In this document: positions 1-6,238 of the stretch, in pieces
Position numbering within the stretch: the first letter of the stretch is position 1
Layout of the letters: each line of letters starts with the position of its first letter
Source: Methylocystaceae bacterium
GTDB lineage: Bacteria > Pseudomonadota > Alphaproteobacteria > Rhizobiales > Beijerinckiaceae
DNA length: 6,257 nucleotides
Direction of reading: 5' to 3'
NCBI GenBank assembly: GCA_003152255.1
Contig: PLZT01000001.1
Span: 1 to 6,257 of the forward strand
Position numbers and translations under genes: made by a program
The notes under the pieces: model-generated
What the model was told of the DNA's origin: nothing
Databases searched by the model: none
Seen by the model: only the letters and a program-made list of their open reading frames with translations

Positions 1-39
1 AAAATCAGCAATGCGCGTCGGTCGGGTGAATAAGACGGG
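1..39. mobile_element. Terminal fragment of an insertion sequence (IS1380-like?), left copy
   Basis: Bases 21-39 (GTCGGGTGAATAAGACGGG) are the exact reverse complement of the last 19 bases of the window. Read outward from the window, this end starts CCCGTCTTATTCACCCGAC and runs on into about 20 further bases (1-20) of presumed IS interior. The base pairs just inside the window are TTAA (40-43), a 4-bp palindrome of the kind expected for a target duplication. Ends beginning with CC and 4-bp duplications are typical of the IS1380 family, but no transposase is visible, so the family is a guess. Alternatively these are the inward-facing inverted repeats of one 6.2-kb element. That is less attractive because it gives no role to the palindromic tetranucleotides. 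Confidence 0.5.
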
Positions 40-63
40 TTAATTCCATAGCTCCCTGTCGCC

Positions 64-95
64 AAGCCGCGCCACTGGCGCGGCTTATTTTATTT
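64..95 (+). terminator. Rho-independent terminator of a lost upstream gene
   Basis: A perfect 10-bp GC-rich stem (AAGCCGCGCC at 64-73, GGCGCGGCTT at 77-86) with a 3-base loop ACT is followed by the T-rich tract ATTTTATTT (87-95). This orientation fits + strand transcription coming from the left. The IS end stops only 24 bp before the stem, so the gene that used this terminator has been separated from it or lies just beyond the IS. There is no comparable T-tract on the - strand side. Confidence 0.7.
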
Positions 96-265
96 GCCGC
101 CAAAAAACCTTTCACGGCGGCGAACAGGCCTTTTGGCTTGGGTGGGGCCGTCTCTTCCGGCGGGCCACTGGCGCGATGGCATACGAGCACCACAACTGGT
201 TTACTGCAAAAAGCGAAGCCAATTCATGCTCCCGTGTGATTTCAGCGAACATACGGTCTAGCAGA
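96..265. other. Intergenic stretch without a supported gene
   Basis: I see no convincing coding region or RNA gene here. The 12-base sequence GCCACTGGCGCG at 164-175 repeats the core of the terminator hairpin at 71-82 in direct orientation, and GCCGCC/GGCGGC (about 96-120) could form a weak hairpin. Open frames through this stretch have no ribosome binding site and no recognisable domain. Confidence 0.4.
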
Positions 266-291
266 GGAACCCTTATGGTCGCGTCTTCGTT
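266..291 (+). promoter_or_regulatory. EcfG-type general stress promoter for the small exported protein
   Basis: GGAAC at 266-270, a 17-base spacer, then CGTT at 288-291. This exactly matches the alphaproteobacterial EcfG (SigT/RpoE2) consensus GGAAC-N16/17-CGTT. The expected transcription start is near 298-300, leaving a leader of about 35 bases before the ATG at 334. That also argues against the TTG at 298 as the translation start. A second exact match upstream of the operon makes chance unlikely. Confidence 0.7.
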
Positions 292-333
292 GGAAGCTTG
301 TCGGTTCGCAATACGTCAAAATCGGAAAACCTC

Positions 334-525
334 ATGCGAAAGCTCACGATTGCGATGGCCGCATCTGCCGCCATCGTCTGCCTGAGTTCGATAGGCGGGA
401 GCGCCAACGCGATGACTGGTCCGGGGTCATCGAAACGTCTCCTCTCCGGCACCAATTACACACAGCGACAGGAGGCGGCCTGCCACGGCTGGGGGCCCGT
501 TTATCCGCCAGGATACGTCCATTAG
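334..525 (+). CDS. Small exported peptide with signal sequence, unknown function
   Basis: A 63-residue protein. Residues 1-26 form a clear Sec signal peptide: positive start (MRK), an Ala/Ile/Val-rich hydrophobic core and the cleavage site SANA|MT after residue 26. The mature part is only about 37 residues, polar, with one cysteine in AACHGWGPVYPPGYVH at the C-terminus. Short alphaproteobacterial secreted peptides with Gly/Pro/aromatic tails look similar, but I do not recognise a named family. The ATG at 334 is chosen over the in-frame TTG at 298 because the signal peptide begins exactly there, a weak GGA ribosome site sits at 324-326, and the TTG coincides with the predicted transcription start. 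The EcfG-type promoter 43 bp upstream suggests stress induction. It is probably periplasmic or secreted. Confidence 0.7.
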   Translation: MRKLTIAMAASAAIVCLSSIGGSANAMTGPGSSKRLLSGTNYTQRQEAACHGWGPVYPPGYVH

Positions 526-529
526 TGTG

Positions 530-569
530 GCCGGTGGCGTTGCAGGTGTCGCCCCTGCTGGTAACCGGC
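530..569 (+). other. Imperfect stem-loop after the small exported gene
   Basis: GCCGGT (530-535) pairs with ACCGGC (564-569), and inside it GCAGG (542-546) can pair with CCTGC (554-558). It begins 5 bases after the stop codon of the exported peptide gene. No T-tract follows, so it is a weak candidate for a 3' end structure rather than a clear intrinsic terminator. The rest of the gap up to 667 shows nothing else I can support. Confidence 0.3.
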
Positions 570-667
570 GAAACGGTGTAGCAGGCGGCACCCCAGACAA
601 TTTACCGCTCTCACTTTGCACCAGAGCCACCCCGGCAATGCTTGCAACGCGATGCCTGTTCGAATCT

Positions 668-692
668 GGAACCATCCGAGCGTGGGAGCGTT
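668..692 (+). promoter_or_regulatory. EcfG-type general stress promoter of the glucoside operon
   Basis: GGAAC at 668-672, a 16-base spacer, and CGTT at 689-692 exactly match the EcfG (PhyR-NepR-EcfG pathway) promoter consensus. Transcription should begin near 699-700, just ahead of the ribosome binding site GGAGAG (706-711) and the ATG at 721. This gives a leader of only about 20 bases. The position fixes the glycosyltransferase start at 721 and implies that the four-gene operon is switched on by the general stress response. Confidence 0.75.
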
Positions 693-720
693 TAACTCCC
701 GATATGGAGAGACAACAATA

Positions 721-1827
721 ATGAAAATTGCCCAGATTGCGCCGCTGGTTGAGATCGTTGCTCCAAGGCTCTATGGCGGCACCGAACGAGTTGTTTCTTA
801 TCTTACCGAAGAACTCGTTCACCTGGGCCATGACGTCACTCTGTTCGCCAGCGGGGATTCTCTCACGTCCGCTAATCTCGTCCCTTGCGTCCCGCGGGCG
901 CTGCGGCTCGACAACCAGATCCACGACACGATTCCCTACTACATGATCATGCTCGACCGGGTGCGCCAGCAGGCCCATAACTTCGATATCCTCCATTTTC
1001 ACGTCGATTTTTTCCACTTCCCGCTATTCCGTTCGATCGCGCGGCGCACGGTGACCACCCTGCATGGACGGCAGGATCTTCCGGATTTGCTGCCTTTCTA
1101 TAAGGCCTTCGACGATATGCCGTTGGTGTCGATTTCCGACGCGCAACGGCAGCCCATTCCGAAAGCTAATTTCGTGGCTACGATTTATCACGGCCTGTCG
1201 CTCAAAATGCATAGCCCCACCTTCGATCCGCGCGGGGGTTACGTCGCCTTTCTCGGCCGCATCTCGCCTGAGAAAGGTCCTGAGCGGGCGATTCACATCG
1301 CTCGCGCATTGGGAGTTCCTCTCAAGATCGCCGCGAAAGTGGACAAAGTTGATGAAGCCTATTTTCGCGAGTGCGTCGCGCCATTGCTCAATGGTCCGGG
1401 CGTCGAATTCATTGGCGAGATCAATGAACGGCAAAAGACGGAATTTCTTGGCGAAACGCTTGCTCTTCTTTTTCCGATCGACTGGCCGGAACCTTTCGGT
1501 CTGACGATGATCGAGTCGATGGCTTGCGGCACGCCTGTGCTTGCGTTCCGACGCGGCTCTGTTCCTGAAATAATTGATGACGGCGTAACAGGCATGATCG
1601 TCGACGGCATGGAGCAAGCTGCCGCTGCGCTGCCGCAAGTTCTGGCGCTTGACCGCCGCGCGGTTCATCGACGTTTCGAAGAACGCTTTTCAGCTGCCCG
1701 TATGGCCGGGAACTACGTGAAATTATATCGTTCGATGTTGTTGCCAGCCTTTGCTGCCGCGCTTGATCGAGAAGGCGTTGGCGCTGTCCTGCAGCCGGAG
1801 CTTGATTGGCCTGAGGCTTCAAGTTGA
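721..1827 (+). CDS. GT4-family glycosyltransferase
   Basis: A 368-residue GT-B fold retaining glycosyltransferase, probably cytoplasmic, that transfers a sugar from a nucleotide-sugar donor. The N-terminal domain opens with MKIAQIAPL and the glycine-rich loop YGGTERVV (residues 18-25). The C-terminal domain starts near residue 173 with FLGRISPEKG (177-186), whose Arg180 and Lys185 are the expected donor-phosphate contacts. It then has the EX7E signature, Glu257 and Glu265, in EPFGLTMIE, followed by SMACGTPV. The start at 721 fits the canonical N-terminus, GGAGAG 9 bases upstream and the promoter at 668-692; upstream in-frame starts would lie before the transcription start. Its stop overlaps the start of the GH65 gene by 4 bp. 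GT4 includes sucrose and trehalose synthases as well as many polysaccharide enzymes. The acceptor cannot be read here; because of its neighbours, synthesis of an alpha-glucoside is a plausible inference. Confidence 0.88.
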   Translation: MKIAQIAPLVEIVAPRLYGGTERVVSYLTEELVHLGHDVTLFASGDSLTSANLVPCVPRALRLDNQIHDTIPYYMIMLDRVRQQAHNFDILHFHVDFFHFPLFRSIARRTVTTLHGRQDLPDLLPFYKAFDDMPLVSISDAQRQPIPKANFVATIYHGLSLKMHSPTFDPRGGYVAFLGRISPEKGPERAIHIARALGVPLKIAAKVDKVDEAYFRECVAPLLNGPGVEFIGEINERQKTEFLGETLALLFPIDWPEPFGLTMIESMACGTPVLAFRRGSVPEIIDDGVTGMIVDGMEQAAAALPQVLALDRRAVHRRFEERFSAARMAGNYVKLYRSMLLPAFAAALDREGVGAVLQPELDWPEASS

Positions 1828-4007
1828 CAAAAGCGGCGTCGCCACCGGCGGTCGAGTACCAAGCTGCACTAGATGCAGTTGATTTGCCAACAACGCCGAC
1901 AGTCGATTCTGACTGGATCATGGTTGAGGAAGGTTTCACGCTCGCGCGTGAGCACGAGCTGGAATCGCTGTTCGCGATCGGGAACGGCTACGCAGGATCG
2001 CGTGGATCGCTTGCTGAGGGCAGTGCGCTCTCCGCACCTGCCACCTCCGTAGCAGGGGTATATGATTCAGAACCGGGATCTGCGCCGGGCCTCGTAATGG
2101 TCGCGGACTGGACTCGTCTGTCCGCCACAATCGACGGCAACCGCCTTCGGCTGGATCAGGGGCATAATCTGGAACATCGCCGCATCCTCGACATGCGGCA
2201 AGGTATTCTCTGGAGGGAGTGGCGGCATCAGGACGGAGCCGGTCGGATCACGCGGCTGCGAGAGCTGCGCCTCGCCTCCATGATGGACCGTCACCTCCTG
2301 GTTCAATGTGTTACGATCACGCCCGAAAACTACAGCGGAAGGGTGTCCATCGACGCCGCACTGACCGGTCCCGTAGCCCTGGTCACCAGTAGCGGAACGA
2401 ACGTTGCCATGGCGGTGGCGCACCGCGTCGTGGATCCTGGCGGCCACTCGATAGACTCAACCGAGCTGGTGGATGGCCGGCAAAGCCTTGAAGTGAGATT
2501 GGGCGAAACATACCGGCTCGATCGCATCGTCGCCTTGCACACGTCCGGGGACACGGGCGAGCCGGGCGCGATGGCACGCACGCATGCCGAGCGCGCGATC
2601 GAGCACATGACCGACGTCATTAGTGAACACCGTGATGCCTGGCTGGCAAGATGGGGGGCATCCGACCTTCGGATCGACGGCGATCCTGCGGCGCAGCGCG
2701 CGTTACGTTTTGCGATTTACCATCTGCTGAGTGCTGCGAACCCGCAAGACGATCGCGTGTCGATTGGTGCCCGCGGGCTGAGCGGAACCGGCTACAAGGG
2801 GCATGTGTTCTGGGACACCGACATTTTCATGCTGCCCTTTTTCATGCTCACTTATCCGGAGGCGGCGCGCGCGCTCGTCATGTACCGCTACCACACGCTT
2901 GCTGCGGCACGAGCCAAAGCCGCCCGTCTCGAGTATCGCGGCGCACTCTACGCCTGGGAGTCGGCCGATAGCGGCGACGATGTGACGCCCCCATTTGTCA
3001 TCGCTCCCGACGGCGAGATCGTTCGGTTCCTCACAGGAGAGCAAGAGCAACACATCAGTGCAGATGTCGCCTTCGGCGTGTGGAGCTATTGGCGATCTAC
3101 CGGCGACGATCGTTTCCTTATCGACGCGGGCGCGGAGATTCTGATCGAGACAGCCCGCTTCTGGGCAAGCCGCGCCGAGCATGAAGAAGATGGGCGCTAC
3201 CATATCCGTGGAGTCATTGGGCCCGATGAATACCACGAGACGGTAGATGACAACGCCTACACCAATGGCATGGCGCAGTGGAACCTAGAGGTCGCGCAAG
3301 AGATTGCGGATCTTATTGCGGACCGTTGGCCTGGGCAGTGGCAGGCGCTGTCGCGCCGGCTCGGCATCGAAGCGGAGGAGCCGCGCGGGTGGCAGCGCGT
3401 GGCTCGCGATCTCTATACTGGCTTCGACGAACAGACCGGCCTGTTCGAGCAGTTCCACGGTTACTTCGCTTTGGAGGATATCGACCTTGCCTCGTTTGCG
3501 CCGCGAACCGCGCCGATGGATGTGCTGCTCGGTCGCGAGCGCATTGCGCGGTCGAAGGTCATCAAGCAGCCTGATGTGCTGATGCTGGTGTATCTCCTCT
3601 GGGACCGCATGCCAGCGGAGGTCCGCAAAGCCAATTTTGAATATTACGAGCCGCGCTGTGGACATGGAAGCTCGCTGAGCCCGGCAATCCACGCGCTCGT
3701 GGCGGCGCGCCTTGGCGACACTGCGCTGGCGGAGCGTTATTTCCGGCAAGCGGCCGATATTGATCTGGCAGACAACATGGGCAACTCGGCTGGCGGCATT
3801 CACGCGGCGGCCCTCGGTGGCTTATGGCAGGCCGCCGTGTTCGGCTTTGCCGGCTTGCGCCTCACCGAGGACGGGCCAGAGCATCACCCAAATCTTCCGG
3901 CTAGCTGGCGCAGCCTATCAATGCGCTTTCAGTGGCGGGGCCGGTGGCACGAGCTCACTCTACCCGAAGGTGAAGGAAGGAATTGCAGAACAGGGAATGA
4001 TCCATGA
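1824..4007 (+). CDS. GH65 glycoside phosphorylase (trehalose/maltose/kojibiose type)
   Basis: A 727-residue cytoplasmic enzyme of glycoside hydrolase family 65. Members phosphorolyse alpha-glucosides by inversion to give beta-glucose 1-phosphate. The N-terminal beta-sandwich contains LFAIGNGYAGSRGS (about residues 49-62). The (alpha/alpha)6 barrel has GHVFWDTDIFMLPF (326-339), WESADSGDD (378-386) and GPDEYHETVDDNAYTN (466-481). Glu469 is in the position of the catalytic acid. HGSSLSP (614-620) matches the phosphate-binding loop. A short C-terminal beta domain ends the protein, so it is full length. The start is TTG at 1824, with GAGG at 1813-1816. The later ATG at 1920 would cut the conserved Trp just before it. 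The TTG overlaps the upstream stop, suggesting translational coupling. The beta-phosphoglucomutase in the same operon supports phosphorolysis over hydrolysis. Substrate (trehalose, maltose, kojibiose, nigerose or glucosylglycerol) is undetermined. Confidence 0.92.
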   Translation: MTKAASPPAVEYQAALDAVDLPTTPTVDSDWIMVEEGFTLAREHELESLFAIGNGYAGSRGSLAEGSALSAPATSVAGVYDSEPGSAPGLVMVADWTRLSATIDGNRLRLDQGHNLEHRRILDMRQGILWREWRHQDGAGRITRLRELRLASMMDRHLLVQCVTITPENYSGRVSIDAALTGPVALVTSSGTNVAMAVAHRVVDPGGHSIDSTELVDGRQSLEVRLGETYRLDRIVALHTSGDTGEPGAMARTHAERAIEHMTDVISEHRDAWLARWGASDLRIDGDPAAQRALRFAIYHLLSAANPQDDRVSIGARGLSGTGYKGHVFWDTDIFMLPFFMLTYPEAARALVMYRYHTLAAARAKAARLEYRGALYAWESADSGDDVTPPFVIAPDGEIVRFLTGEQEQHISADVAFGVWSYWRSTGDDRFLIDAGAEILIETARFWASRAEHEEDGRYHIRGVIGPDEYHETVDDNAYTNGMAQWNLEVAQEIADLIADRWPGQWQALSRRLGIEAEEPRGWQRVARDLYTGFDEQTGLFEQFHGYFALEDIDLASFAPRTAPMDVLLGRERIARSKVIKQPDVLMLVYLLWDRMPAEVRKANFEYYEPRCGHGSSLSPAIHALVAARLGDTALAERYFRQAADIDLADNMGNSAGGIHAAALGGLWQAAVFGFAGLRLTEDGPEHHPNLPASWRSLSMRFQWRGRWHELTLPEGEGRNCRTGNDP

Positions 4008-4822
4008 GCGAACCGGTCATCCTTGTCCCGCTCGACGGCACGGAGCAGGCGCTGGCTGCACTGCCAGTGGCAAAAGTGCTCGCCGAGATCGATCGAGCGG
4101 CTCTCTATATTTTGTATGTCGGCGAGCGTGAGCCGCCAGGCGCGGAGCTGCGCGATCGACTCGCGCACGGGACTCCGGTTCTCGACGGCCTCACCATCTA
4201 CCCCCGCGTTGGAATGCCGGCTGCGCAAATTCTGCAGGTCGCGCGGGAGATGAACCCGCGACTGATTGTCATGTGCAAGCACAGCGGCGCCGAGCGCGGA
4301 AAGATGCTGGGCCGCACGGCGATGAAGGTGCTTCATGATGCTCCTTGTCCTATGGTGCTGGTCCCCCCGGAGCGCGGTGCTATGCCATGGCGTCTTCAGC
4401 ATGTTTTGGTGCCGCACGATGGGACGCCTACCACCAGCGCCGCACTGCAAGGTGCGACACAGCTTGCCGACCGAGCTCGCGCCGAGCTGCTGGTGGCTCA
4501 CGTGACGGACATTAGGGCTGCCCCTACAGAGCCCGGCTCTCTCACCACGCCAAGTTATGTCGATCAGCCGCAGCACGAATGGCCCGCTTGGAGCAGTGAG
4601 TTTGTCGAGCGACTCGCATGCATTTGCCCGCTCGGCCATTTGCACGTGCGGGTATTCCTCGCTCACGGCGATCCCGCCGCGGAAATCCTGCGCTTGTCCG
4701 AAAAACAATCCACGGACCTCATTGTCCTCGCCTGGAGAGGAAGGTGGGAAGTCCCGCGCGCCGGGATCCTGAAGGACATCATGCGCGAGGCGCGCTGTCC
4801 CATATTGGTGGTGCGCGCGTGA
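4004..4822 (+). CDS. Tandem-domain universal stress protein (UspA family)
   Basis: A 272-residue cytoplasmic protein with two Usp domains. Domain 1 (about 1-125) begins PVILVPLDGTEQALAAL and ends with HDAPCPMVLV. Domain 2 (about 130-272) begins LQHVLVPHDGTPTTSAAL and ends with EARCPILVV. Both keep the first-strand VLVP-x-DGT motif and the final CP-hydrophobic strand. The ATP-binding GxxGx9G(S/T) motif is degraded: domain 1 has GAERGKMLGRT and domain 2 has WRGRWEVPRAG. Nucleotide binding may therefore be weak or lost in domain 2. The ATG at 4004 overlaps the GH65 stop (ATGA), with AGGGA at 3992-3996 as ribosome site. Usp proteins are commonly stress or dormancy regulated, which fits the EcfG promoter. 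Its molecular role in this operon is unknown. Confidence 0.88.
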   Translation: MSEPVILVPLDGTEQALAALPVAKVLAEIDRAALYILYVGEREPPGAELRDRLAHGTPVLDGLTIYPRVGMPAAQILQVAREMNPRLIVMCKHSGAERGKMLGRTAMKVLHDAPCPMVLVPPERGAMPWRLQHVLVPHDGTPTTSAALQGATQLADRARAELLVAHVTDIRAAPTEPGSLTTPSYVDQPQHEWPAWSSEFVERLACICPLGHLHVRVFLAHGDPAAEILRLSEKQSTDLIVLAWRGRWEVPRAGILKDIMREARCPILVVRA

Positions 4823-4859
4823 GAAGCGTAGCACAGCTTAGCGATTCTGAGGAGCTGGA

Positions 4860-5645
4860 GTGGACCACCGCGCGAGAGAAGAGATGCTCGTTGAGTCAGT
4901 CACGATAAACCGGGGCGACTTCGACGCCGCGATCTTCGATCTCGACGGCGTGCTGACTGATACGGCGCGCGTCCACGCGGGTGCGTGGAAAGAGGTTTTC
5001 GATAGTTTCCTGCAGAGGTGGGCGCAACAGCATGGTCTGGCTTTTCAGCCGTTCGATATTGAAGCCGACTACCTCGCCTATGTCGATGGGCGGCCCCGCT
5101 ACGACGGCGTTCGAAGTTTTCTTGCGTCCCGGGGCATAAACCTACCGGAAGGATCGGAACATGACCCTGAGGATGCGAATACAGGGCACGCGCTCGGTGA
5201 ACGCAAGACGCGGCTGTTTCGTCAAGCGCTGCAACAAGGGATTGATCCAGAGCCTGGTGCGGAATCGCTTCTGAAAAAGCTACGACAGATGGGCGTCGGG
5301 ATCGCAGTGGCGTCATCCAGCAAGAACTGCAGTGCAATTCTGAGCGCTGCGGGATTTGATCATCTGATCGACGCGCGTGTCGATGGTGTTGATGCGGACG
5401 AACTCGGGCTACCGGGCAAGCCTGATCCGGCACTTTTTCTCGAGGCCGCTCGCCGGCTTAGGGCGCAGCCATCTCGCACGATCCTGTTCGAGGATGCCCT
5501 GGCTGGTGTCGAAGCTGGTCGGCGGGCTGGCTTTGGGAGCGTGGTCGGCATCGATCGCGGACGTCAGAGCAAGGCATTGCGCGAGCGAGGCGCGGATATC
5601 GTCATCCAGGGCCTACAAGACGTGGATGCAGCGGAAAGCCTGTAA
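4860..5645 (+). CDS. pgmB: Beta-phosphoglucomutase-type HAD enzyme
   Basis: A 261-residue HAD-superfamily protein, subfamily I, with a helical cap. Motif I FDLDGVLTDTA (26-36) gives nucleophile Asp27 and acid/base Asp29. HAGAW (39-43) follows as in beta-phosphoglucomutases. The cap spans roughly 45-125 and includes YVDGRPRYDGVRSFL (74-88). Motif II is ASSSKN (151-156), motif III is GKPDP with Lys187, and motif IV is the acidic pair Glu211-Asp212. The likely reaction is beta-glucose 1-phosphate to glucose 6-phosphate, which uses the product of the GH65 enzyme in the same operon. The start is GTG at 4860, with GAGGAG (4849-4854) 5 bases upstream; ATG at 4884 is a possible alternative and would only remove eight residues. 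Hydrolytic phosphatase activity on a related sugar phosphate is the main alternative. Confidence 0.85.
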   Translation: MDHRAREEMLVESVTINRGDFDAAIFDLDGVLTDTARVHAGAWKEVFDSFLQRWAQQHGLAFQPFDIEADYLAYVDGRPRYDGVRSFLASRGINLPEGSEHDPEDANTGHALGERKTRLFRQALQQGIDPEPGAESLLKKLRQMGVGIAVASSSKNCSAILSAAGFDHLIDARVDGVDADELGLPGKPDPALFLEAARRLRAQPSRTILFEDALAGVEAGRRAGFGSVVGIDRGRQSKALRERGADIVIQGLQDVDAAESL

Positions 5646-5670
5646 ATCGGCATGGCGTCTCAATGCCGAT
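5646..5670 (+). terminator. Stem-loop directly after the operon's last stop codon
   Basis: ATCGGCAT (5646-5653) and ATGCCGAT (5663-5670) form a perfect 8-bp stem with a 9-base loop, starting at the base after the TAA of the HAD gene. No run of T follows, so it is not a standard intrinsic terminator. It could protect the transcript's 3' end or act with Rho. Its placement suggests the operon ends here. Confidence 0.4.
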
Positions 5671-5742
5671 CGCGCGGTAAGCCGTTCATACGGTTCGTAG
5701 GAGAAGGGTCACGAGGTCACGCCGATTAACACTCGGCGATAG

Positions 5743-5877
5743 CCGGATAAGGACGAGCGCACCATCCGCCGTGCCGCCGCGCGCGGGGAAGCCCTTGGCG
5801 ACGACCTCGGGGCCGTCACGGGGACATCGCTCGACAAGGGCGTGGAGCTGGACGCGGTGGCGAGGATGACCCTCGCA
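5743..5877 (+). pseudogene. Relic of a ParB-like protein
   Basis: The + strand frame reads ERTIRRAAARGEAL followed by GTSLDKGVELDAVARM. This resembles the segment after the DNA-binding helices in ParB-like (ParB N-terminal domain) proteins found on alphaproteobacterial plasmids and integrative elements. Only about 45 codons remain. An in-frame TAG stands at 5740-5742, there is no start codon or ribosome site, and the similarity stops just before the end of the convergent gene at 5884. The identification comes from memory of the family, not a search. The N-terminal ParB nuclease-like domain is absent. Confidence 0.5.
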
Positions 5878-5883
5878 ATGCGA

Positions 5884-6213
5884 TCAGGCCGCCTCTTCAA
5901 TGGCCAGGGTGTCAGCTTTCGCTTTATAGGTGGCGGTCTTGAAGAGAACACGAATTTCGAAGGCTCGCTCGTTGATGCGCTTCGATGCTTCCGGGCCTAA
6001 AACGATTTGCCCACGCTTTTTCTTGTCGCACTGGCCGCAGTCGAGAACCCGCATATCGGCGCCGCCAATCTCGACGATCTTGTCGAAAATCGCCGCGTGC
6101 TGCCAGGGAATGTCAATGTAACGCCAGTCTTGCGGGATTGTCCCGTCGGCGCGCATTGCTTCTGTGGTCGCCATTTCCGCTGTGGAAAGGAGAAAAGGAT
6201 CAGGTTTTAGCAT
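5884..6213 (-). CDS. Hypothetical 109-residue protein with a CxxC motif
   Basis: I do not recognise this protein. It is soluble, with no signal peptide or membrane segment. A central part reads VLDCGQCDKKKRGQIVLG, holding one CxxC pair, and the C-terminal half is rich in Lys/Arg and Ala. The start is supported by GGAGGAG (6229-6223 on the - strand) 9 bases before the ATG, the strongest ribosome site in the window. The stop lies 6 bases from the ParB-like relic, facing it. The IS end begins at 6239, only 25 bp upstream of the ATG. The native promoter has therefore probably been displaced, and expression would depend on the IS or on nothing. It may be a gene of a plasmid or integrative element, judged only from the neighbouring ParB relic. 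Confidence 0.6.
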   Translation of the reverse strand: MLKPDPFLLSTAEMATTEAMRADGTIPQDWRYIDIPWQHAAIFDKIVEIGGADMRVLDCGQCDKKKRGQIVLGPEASKRINERAFEIRVLFKTATYKAKADTLAIEEAA

Positions 6214-6238
6214 GTGCGATTACTCCTCCGGGTGCTAG

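Noticed and set aside
5..193. - strand open frame of 62 codons containing PPKPKGLFAAVKGFLAANK
   Set aside because: It runs across the perfect terminator hairpin and into the IS end, has no clear ribosome site and shows no known domain. A truncated gene is possible but not supported.
684..700. GGGAG/CTCCC hairpin upstream of the glycosyltransferase
   Set aside because: The 5-bp stem overlaps the predicted -10 element and start region, so most of it would not be in the transcript. It does not cover the ribosome site.
616..720. N-terminal extension of the glycosyltransferase to an upstream in-frame start
   Set aside because: The extension has no family similarity, lies over the predicted promoter and its start would precede the transcription start. 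The ATG at 721 has the ribosome site and the canonical N-terminus.
427..1017. Long - strand frame of 196 codons opposite the small gene and glycosyltransferase
   Set aside because: It is a shadow of the + strand genes, with no recognisable domain and low-complexity composition from GC-rich antisense reading.
2784..2810. GGAAC with TGTT at a 17-base spacing inside the GH65 gene
   Set aside because: It lacks the CGTT element and lies within a coding region far from any start codon.
3929..4834. Long - strand frame of 301 codons opposite the Usp gene
   Set aside because: The + strand encodes a clear tandem Usp protein in this interval, and the antisense product has no recognisable motif.
5709..5951. 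- strand frame of 80 codons over the ParB-like relic
   Set aside because: The composition is Arg/Ser/Pro-rich as expected for an antisense frame, while the + strand reading shows family-like sequence.
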